NCBI GenBank assembly: GCA_003132865.1
Contig: PKYZ01000327.1
Location: forward strand, 1 to 10,581
Direction of reading: 5' to 3'
Origin: Bryobacterales bacterium
Lineage (GTDB): Bacteria > Acidobacteriota > Terriglobia > Bryobacterales > Bryobacteraceae
Length of the DNA stretch: 10,581 nucleotides
Shown here in pieces: positions 6,054 through 10,581 of this stretch (its first letter is position 1; each line of letters begins with the position of its first letter). Below the pieces are notes generated by a model. It was not told where the DNA came from and ran no database searches. It saw nothing but the letters and a program-made list of their open reading frames with translations. Position numbers and translations under genes: made by a program.

Positions 6054-6956
6054 TTAGCTATACGTCTCGCTGAGCTGCGCCATCACGGCACCCTTGAGCC
6101 GGAAGTACTTCCGGAAGGTCTCGCCCGCGGCCTGCAGGTCGATGACTGCGCCGCTGCCCTTCACGTAGTGCGCCAGCGACGCGCAGGAGTGTGCGAAGTG
6201 CGCTTTCTCGGTGCCGCCGCAATGGACCGTGATCCACGCCAGCGCGCGGCGTGCATCGTGATCCGAAAGCCTCATGTCGGTGGTCGCCCAGTTGTAGAAC
6301 GGTGTTGCGATGGTCTCAAGCTCGGCGTGAGTGTAGCCCTCGTGCACCAGCAACGAGTAAATGCCGACCATGACAGGCGAGCGCAGACGCGACGCGTCGA
6401 GCCAGGATTTGAACTCCGCCGCGGCCGGCAAGCAGTATTGGCGGCTCTGCCATTGGTCGTCCTGGCCGGCAAATTCCGTCGCCATGCGATAGTACAGCTC
6501 GAAGTGGAGCGCTTGGCCCCCGACGCCCAGGTCTTCGTCCGCTACGCGGTTCATGCGGCCCGCGGCGCGAAACAACGAAAGTGCGCTGTCTGTTTCGGAA
6601 CTGCCGGCCTTCGCTTCGCCCTCCGCAGTCATGCGATTGGCCAGGCCTTCCACGGACATCGCGGAGTTGTTGGTTTTTTGCCAGGAAGCAAAGAACCGCC
6701 GGCGAATGTCGATTGCCTGGGTACCTGCCAGAAAACCGCCAAAACTCCGCGCAATCGCCTGTACGGACTCTTTCTCGGCGTTGAGGCTATCGAGCAAAAC
6801 TTGGCGCAGTGGCTCGTGTTCGAGCTGGCTGTACGCGTCCTGCATCCCCAGGAACAGCGAAGCATCGCCGTTCGACGCAATATCCAAAACCGCCCCGGAG
6901 AGGCCCGTATTCGAGTTCGTAACGTTAGACAAAGACATAGAAGTAGACGTAGACAT
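6054..6956 (-). CDS. Haem-oxygenase-like diiron oxidase/oxygenase (HDO) candidate
   Basis: A soluble, helix-rich protein of 300 residues with a Ser/Thr/Asn-rich first 20 residues. Possible metal ligands fall in an order close to the HDO superfamily (UndA, CADD, SznF central domain): Glu141 and His151 in DEDLGVGGQALHFEL (an E-x-G-x-G-x5-H pattern), Glu206 in LLVHEGYTH, then His245, Glu250 and His253 in VHCGGTEKAHF. The last cluster is HxxxxExxH and not the usual HxxxDxxH. Such enzymes carry out N-oxygenation, C-C cleavage or desaturation of amino acids and fatty acids; the reaction here is unknown. It lies 207 bases downstream of the NRPS on the same strand, so its substrate may be the NRPS-bound or released aminoacyl product. 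The start at 6956 is fixed by a strong ribosome site; a longer frame to 7046 has none. A TenA/PqqC-like non-oxygenase is the alternative. Confidence 0.6.
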   Translation of the reverse strand: MSTSTSMSLSNVTNSNTGLSGAVLDIASNGDASLFLGMQDAYSQLEHEPLRQVLLDSLNAEKESVQAIARSFGGFLAGTQAIDIRRRFFASWQKTNNSAMSVEGLANRMTAEGEAKAGSSETDSALSLFRAAGRMNRVADEDLGVGGQALHFELYYRMATEFAGQDDQWQSRQYCLPAAAEFKSWLDASRLRSPVMVGIYSLLVHEGYTHAELETIATPFYNWATTDMRLSDHDARRALAWITVHCGGTEKAHFAHSCASLAHYVKGSGAVIDLQAAGETFRKYFRLKGAVMAQLSETYS

Positions 6957-6963
6957 TGTGATT

Positions 6964-6970
6964 CTCCCTC
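6964..6970 (-). promoter_or_regulatory. Strong ribosome binding site setting the HDO gene start
   Basis: GAGGGAG on the minus strand lies seven bases upstream of ATG 6956-6954. It is the best Shine-Dalgarno match upstream of this gene and rules against the upstream ATG at 7046, which falls in intergenic DNA next to a REP-like repeat. Confidence 0.75.
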
Positions 6971-7059
6971 GCGGAATGACTCCGCATGACCAATGCACCT
7001 TTGAGTTCCAGCGTGAACCGTCAGCACCGCATAACGTGCCGTTCACGCAATCGGTCCTA

Positions 7060-7109
7060 GTGGGGCAGGCTCCCAGCCTGCGCGGGACTCCCAGTCCCGC
7101 CTAAACATT
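7060..7109 (+). repeat. Single REP-like repeat, second copy of the left half at 5819
   Basis: These 50 bases match 5819-5868 at 46 positions. They start with GTGGGGC and hold two hairpins: GCAGGCT/AGCCTGC (7065-7071/7075-7081) and GCGGGACT/AGTCCCGC (7082-7089/7093-7100). The inverted partner seen at the other copy is absent. The repeat lies between the NRPS stop and the HDO start, within any joint transcript, where its hairpins could stabilise the NRPS mRNA 3' end or reduce read-through. Confidence 0.75.
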
Positions 7110-7163
7110 GAGCCGTTCCACGTGGCTAGGGCATGGGCCACCTCCCCACTCGAAGCCATCCTC

Positions 7164-10100
7164 TCAACATGATGCCCCCCTGGCGGCGTTCGACAATGAC
7201 TGCGGCGAGAAAAGCCGGGCCGCCTGGCGCAGCATTTCCGCCTGCCCTGCCATCGGAGCCGGCGGCCAGGCAAACCCCAGCCTGGTCAGCAGGGTCTGGG
7301 TGCGCCCGGAGACGATTTCCAGCCGGCGCGCTCGCTCCTGCGGCGACAGGCCGCGATACAGCCCGAAGTTTTCCAGGGTCTCGGTCAGCGCGGCATCCAT
7401 CCCGGGTTCGTCCACCGCCTGTTCCAGCCGCTTCAGGAAGGCGTCGAAACTGCAGGCGCGGACTCCCTCCGCCGCAGTGACGAAGCCGGCCAGCGTATCC
7501 CTTCGGGCATTTTCCAGATGATGGGTTTCGTTGGTCAGATCCGCCGCGCCCGCCAGCAGCACTAGTCCGCGCGCCACCATATCGGCATGGCACAGCCACA
7601 GATGGGAATCGTCGGGCGCTACTCCCAGGCACAGGAAAGCAGCGAGTTGCCGGAAGAAGGCGTTTTCCCCGATGTTGAATTGCAGCGGTCCGCCCTCGGC
7701 GGCAAACACCAGATTGCCGACCCGGTGGATGCAGGCATTGGCGAGATCCTGCCGGGCCGCCCCCACCAGCCGCTCGGCCTCCTGCTTGCTGCGGATGTAG
7801 TAGTTCTCGTCCAACACTTCGGGCGCGGTGTCGTATTCCGTGAACAGCCGGAAGCCGGCTTCGGGGGCCTTCCCGCATGCCGAGAGAGTGGAGACGAGGT
7901 GGAAATCCGCCGGGTTAGCGGCGCGGTGAGCCGCCAGTTTCAGCAATCGGGCGGTGGCGGCCACATTGTCGGCATGGAATTCCCAATAATGGCCGAAATG
8001 CTTCACGTTGGCGGCGCAGTGGAAGACCGCTTGCAAGCTGTCCGCCAGGCGATCGTGCGCCTGCGGCGACAGGCCCAGATCGTCCCGGCGCAAATCGCCC
8101 GCCAGCACCGTAAGCCGGGGATTGTCCCGCAAGGCAGCGCCCTTTTCCGGGCCGAAATAGTGGCACAGAATCTCGCCCAGGCGGGCGCGGGCGGTGCGGT
8201 CGTCGCCGCTGCGCACGAGCACGCTAACCTGGCGGTCCCGGCTGGCCAGCAGTTCGCGCAGGAGATAGCTGCCCAGGTAGCCGGTCGCCCCGGTCAGGAG
8301 AACCCGTCCATAATCCCGGCGTTCCCCCGCACCGTCCTGCCGGTAGGACTGGTTCCGCATCTCATAAGCGCGCCGCGCGGCGTCCAGAGCCGCGTCGCGC
8401 TCCGCCTCATAGGCGGCAAGTCCCTCCCGGTAGCCTTGCCAGTGCCGGGCGGCGGATTGGATCAGCGTCCGCAAATGCTCGGGCCGCGGCCGGCAAGCGC
8501 CGGCGAAATCGGCCAATCGGGGATGCTCGTAGAGATCGTTGATGGTGCAGTGGACCGTGCGCCGAAGCTGATTGACCGCGGAGATGGCCCGCAGGCTGTC
8601 GCCCCCCAGGTCGAAGAAATTGTCCTCGCGGGCGATGGACGGGTGTTTGAGGCAGTCCGCCCACACTTGCGCGACGCGTTGTTCCATGCCCTCTCGGGGC
8701 TGGGTGCCCTGACTGTCGATGCCGCTCGCTTCGGCGGGGTTGGTCCTCCGCTCGGAAACCACGCGCAACAGCGCCGCCCGATCCACCTTGCCGGAGGTGT
8801 TCACCGGGATGGCCGGCACCCGGAGCACGGTCGCGGGCACCATGTAGGAGGGCAGCGTCCTGGACAGGTAATCGTGCCATGCCGCCTGGGTGGGCTCGGC
8901 CGCCCCGGATTGAAGGCAGACGAAAGCCCACAGGGTTTGCATGCCGCCGGGTTGGGTTTCCACCACGGCGACTCCCTGCCGCACGCCCGGATGGGTGCCG
9001 AGCCGATGCTCGATTTCGCCCAGCTCCACCCGTTGCCCGCGCAGTTTCACCTGCCCGTCGGAGCGGCCCAGGATCTGCAGCTCGCCGCTGCGAGTCCAAC
9101 GTCCTAAATCGCCAGTCGAATAGAGCCGGCCGGCGGGCGTTTCCACGAAGCTGGCGGCGGTGAGTTCGGGACGGTTCAGATACCCCGAGGCGAGCCCCAT
9201 GCCGCCCAGCCATATGCGCCCCACTGCATCGGGCGGAACCGGCTCTCCCTGGCTGTCGCGGATATGGACCGACGTGTTGGCCAGAGGCTTGCCAGCCGTT
9301 AGTCGTTTGGCGTGGGCCTCGTGGGCCCCTATCTGCCCGAAGCTGACGGCGGCGGTGTTCTCAGTCGGACCGTAGCCGTTGATGTAGCGCAGGCGCGCGG
9401 CATAGTGCAGGGCATCGGCACGATGGGGCGGCTCGCCCACGGTTATCAGGAGGCGCAGGCCGGGAAAGTCCGCCTGCTCGAAAAGGCGGAGATAGGACGG
9501 TGTCACGGCGGCTGTGCTGACTCCCAGCCGGGCCATCTTGGCCCGCATGCCCGCGATGTCGTCCATCTCGCCGCGCAGGATGGGCACCACTGCCGCTCCG
9601 GCCGTCCAGGCCATGGCCAGATCGGCAATCCATGCGTCGAAGGAGGGCGACGCGATCAGCAAGGCTCTGTCGTCGGAGCGGATATCCAGGGTGGCGTCCA
9701 TAGCCACGCCGAGATTGATCAGTCCCTGGTGGTGCAACATAACCCCCTTGGGCACTCCCGTGGAACCGGAGGTATAAATGATGCACGCAAGGTCCGAACC
9801 CCCGACGCCGTCCCCGATTTCGGGCGGTTGGCCATGGCTGCGGAGGAACGCTTCCGAGAGGCTTTCCGGCCGGAAGATTTGGCAGCCGGTCTCGGCCAGC
9901 GAGGCAGGCAGTCGATGCCCGTCGAGGACCACCAGAACCCGGATGCCGGCGTCGCGGGCGATGAAGGCCAGACGGTCGGCTGGCAAGTCCATGACCAGGG
10001 GCAGGTAACATGCGCCGGCCTTCCAGATGGACAGCACGGTCTCGGGCAGGGCGATGGAGCGGCCGGTGAGGACGCCGACCGGCTCTTGCCGCGCCACGCC

Positions 10101-10581
10101 CAGGGCCAGCAGGGCATGGGCCAGGGCGTTGGATCTGGCGTTCAACACCGCATAGCTTTGCGCCCCTTGTTCGGTGATCAGGGCGGGCCGTTCGGGCTGA
10201 GTGCGTGCCCAATGCTCGAACCGCGCAGGTAAGCTGGGCGCCGGGTGCGGCAGAGCGGGTCCTCGCTCCCAGCCGGCCAGCAGATTTTCCTCTTCCGGCA
10301 GCAAGGCGGGCCACGGAGATCCCGAGAGCCGCCGGCCCTCGCCTAGGAAGCGTGCCCATCCGGCCAGGGAGTCGATCCAGGCCTCGGCGGTTTCCTTTTC
10401 ATAGATGGCGGCGTTGACATACCATTGCAAGATCAGGCTGCCGTCCGGTTGGCCTTCATGCACCAGGGCCATATCCTGGGCGGGCGCATTCAGGTGAAGC
10501 TCATAGCGGGCGGCGTTGCCGGCCAGGGGAGCGACACTGCTGAAATGGAGTTCGGCGGACTGGGAGGCCGCCGCAGGCCGA
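7164..10581 (-). CDS. Non-ribosomal peptide synthetase module, (C)-A-T-reductase (5' end beyond right edge)
   Basis: The open frame enters at the right edge and covers about 1138 residues. Numbers below count from Met at 10472, which is internal. The first stretch (up to about 45, plus 36 codons upstream) is the tail of a condensation domain. The adenylation domain shows IIYTSGSTGVPKG (A3, 231-243), SFDAWIADLA (A4, 277-286), NGYGPTEN (A5, 365-372), STGDLGRW (A7, 452-459), GRSDGQVKLRGQRVELGEIE (A8, 469-488) and NTSGKVDRAAL (A10, Lys562). The carrier domain has FFDLGGDSLRA with Ser626. The C-terminal part (about 720-1085) is a thioester reductase with GATGYLG (728-734) and YIRSK (892-896) as the YxxxK pair. 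It would release the aminoacyl or peptidyl chain as an aldehyde or alcohol using NAD(P)H. The binding-pocket residues, aligned by eye to GrsA, read DAAAIVGAA plus Lys, suggesting a small or aliphatic amino acid; this is weak. The stop is 207 bases from the HDO gene. Confidence 0.92.
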   Translation of the reverse strand, partial: RPAAASQSAELHFSSVAPLAGNAARYELHLNAPAQDMALVHEGQPDGSLILQWYVNAAIYEKETAEAWIDSLAGWARFLGEGRRLSGSPWPALLPEEENLLAGWERGPALPHPAPSLPARFEHWARTQPERPALITEQGAQSYAVLNARSNALAHALLALGVARQEPVGVLTGRSIALPETVLSIWKAGACYLPLVMDLPADRLAFIARDAGIRVLVVLDGHRLPASLAETGCQIFRPESLSEAFLRSHGQPPEIGDGVGGSDLACIIYTSGSTGVPKGVMLHHQGLINLGVAMDATLDIRSDDRALLIASPSFDAWIADLAMAWTAGAAVVPILRGEMDDIAGMRAKMARLGVSTAAVTPSYLRLFEQADFPGLRLLITVGEPPHRADALHYAARLRYINGYGPTENTAAVSFGQIGAHEAHAKRLTAGKPLANTSVHIRDSQGEPVPPDAVGRIWLGGMGLASGYLNRPELTAASFVETPAGRLYSTGDLGRWTRSGELQILGRSDGQVKLRGQRVELGEIEHRLGTHPGVRQGVAVVETQPGGMQTLWAFVCLQSGAAEPTQAAWHDYLSRTLPSYMVPATVLRVPAIPVNTSGKVDRAALLRVVSERRTNPAEASGIDSQGTQPREGMEQRVAQVWADCLKHPSIAREDNFFDLGGDSLRAISAVNQLRRTVHCTINDLYEHPRLADFAGACRPRPEHLRTLIQSAARHWQGYREGLAAYEAERDAALDAARRAYEMRNQSYRQDGAGERRDYGRVLLTGATGYLGSYLLRELLASRDRQVSVLVRSGDDRTARARLGEILCHYFGPEKGAALRDNPRLTVLAGDLRRDDLGLSPQAHDRLADSLQAVFHCAANVKHFGHYWEFHADNVAATARLLKLAAHRAANPADFHLVSTLSACGKAPEAGFRLFTEYDTAPEVLDENYYIRSKQEAERLVGAARQDLANACIHRVGNLVFAAEGGPLQFNIGENAFFRQLAAFLCLGVAPDDSHLWLCHADMVARGLVLLAGAADLTNETHHLENARRDTLAGFVTAAEGVRACSFDAFLKRLEQAVDEPGMDAALTETLENFGLYRGLSPQERARRLEIVSGRTQTLLTRLGFAWPPAPMAGQAEMLRQAARLFSPQSLSNAARGASC

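Noticed and set aside
5819..7109. CRISPR array or insertion-sequence ends formed by the GTGGGGC repeats
   Set aside because: There are too few copies, no regular spacers, no transposase and no target-site duplication. REP-like elements explain them better.
7587..10232. Long plus-strand frames of about 500 and 300 codons opposite the NRPS
   Set aside because: The minus-strand frame shows all NRPS motifs. The opposite frames are low-complexity mirror readings of that gene.

Overview
The window reads as a high-GC proteobacterial chromosome. A gammaproteobacterium is the best guess, from the FlgL piece, the SyrD/PvdE-type exporter, the sialic-acid-type genes and the REP-like hairpin repeats; the genus cannot be told from the sequence. 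It looks like an accessory region built from broken and re-joined pieces. At least four genes survive only as fragments, and the fragments sit at the edges of intact blocks.

Left block (1-4334): a TPR protein runs leftward off the edge. Divergent from it is a 33-codon remnant of a NeuB-type synthase (989-1090). Next come a complete NeuB-type synthase (1113-2069) and, coupled by an ATGA overlap, a fusion of a NeuA-type CMP-sugar synthetase with a KdsC-like HAD phosphatase (2066-3298). A second ATGA overlap leads into a 25-codon remnant that resembles the start of a Gfo/Idh/MocA oxidoreductase (3295-3372). A class I SAM methyltransferase (3369-4334) converges on it. Together these suggest a nonulosonic-acid (sialic acid/KDN-like) surface or flagellar glycan locus. 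The synthase resembles animal Neu5Ac-9-phosphate synthase and the next gene carries a phosphatase domain, so a 9-phosphorylated intermediate is plausible. That is inference.

Middle (4606-5645): the C-terminal half of the hook-filament junction protein FlgL is joined head to tail to the N-terminal third of a cyclic-peptide ABC exporter. The join is at about 5145-5152 and neither gene is complete. A short 3' remnant (5642-5818) is ATGA-coupled to the exporter and is cut by an inverted pair of REP-like repeats (5819-5927).

Right block (6054-10581, minus strand): a one-module NRPS (end of C domain, then A, T and thioester reductase) runs in from the right edge. It is followed by a haem-oxygenase-like diiron enzyme candidate, with another REP-like repeat between them. 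This pairing recalls the mgo/pvf-type loci for small amino-acid-derived signals. The NRPS, the diiron enzyme and the exporter fragment probably belonged to one peptide-type natural-product cluster that was later rearranged into the flagellar/glycan locus.

No tRNA, rRNA, CRISPR array or complete insertion sequence was seen.
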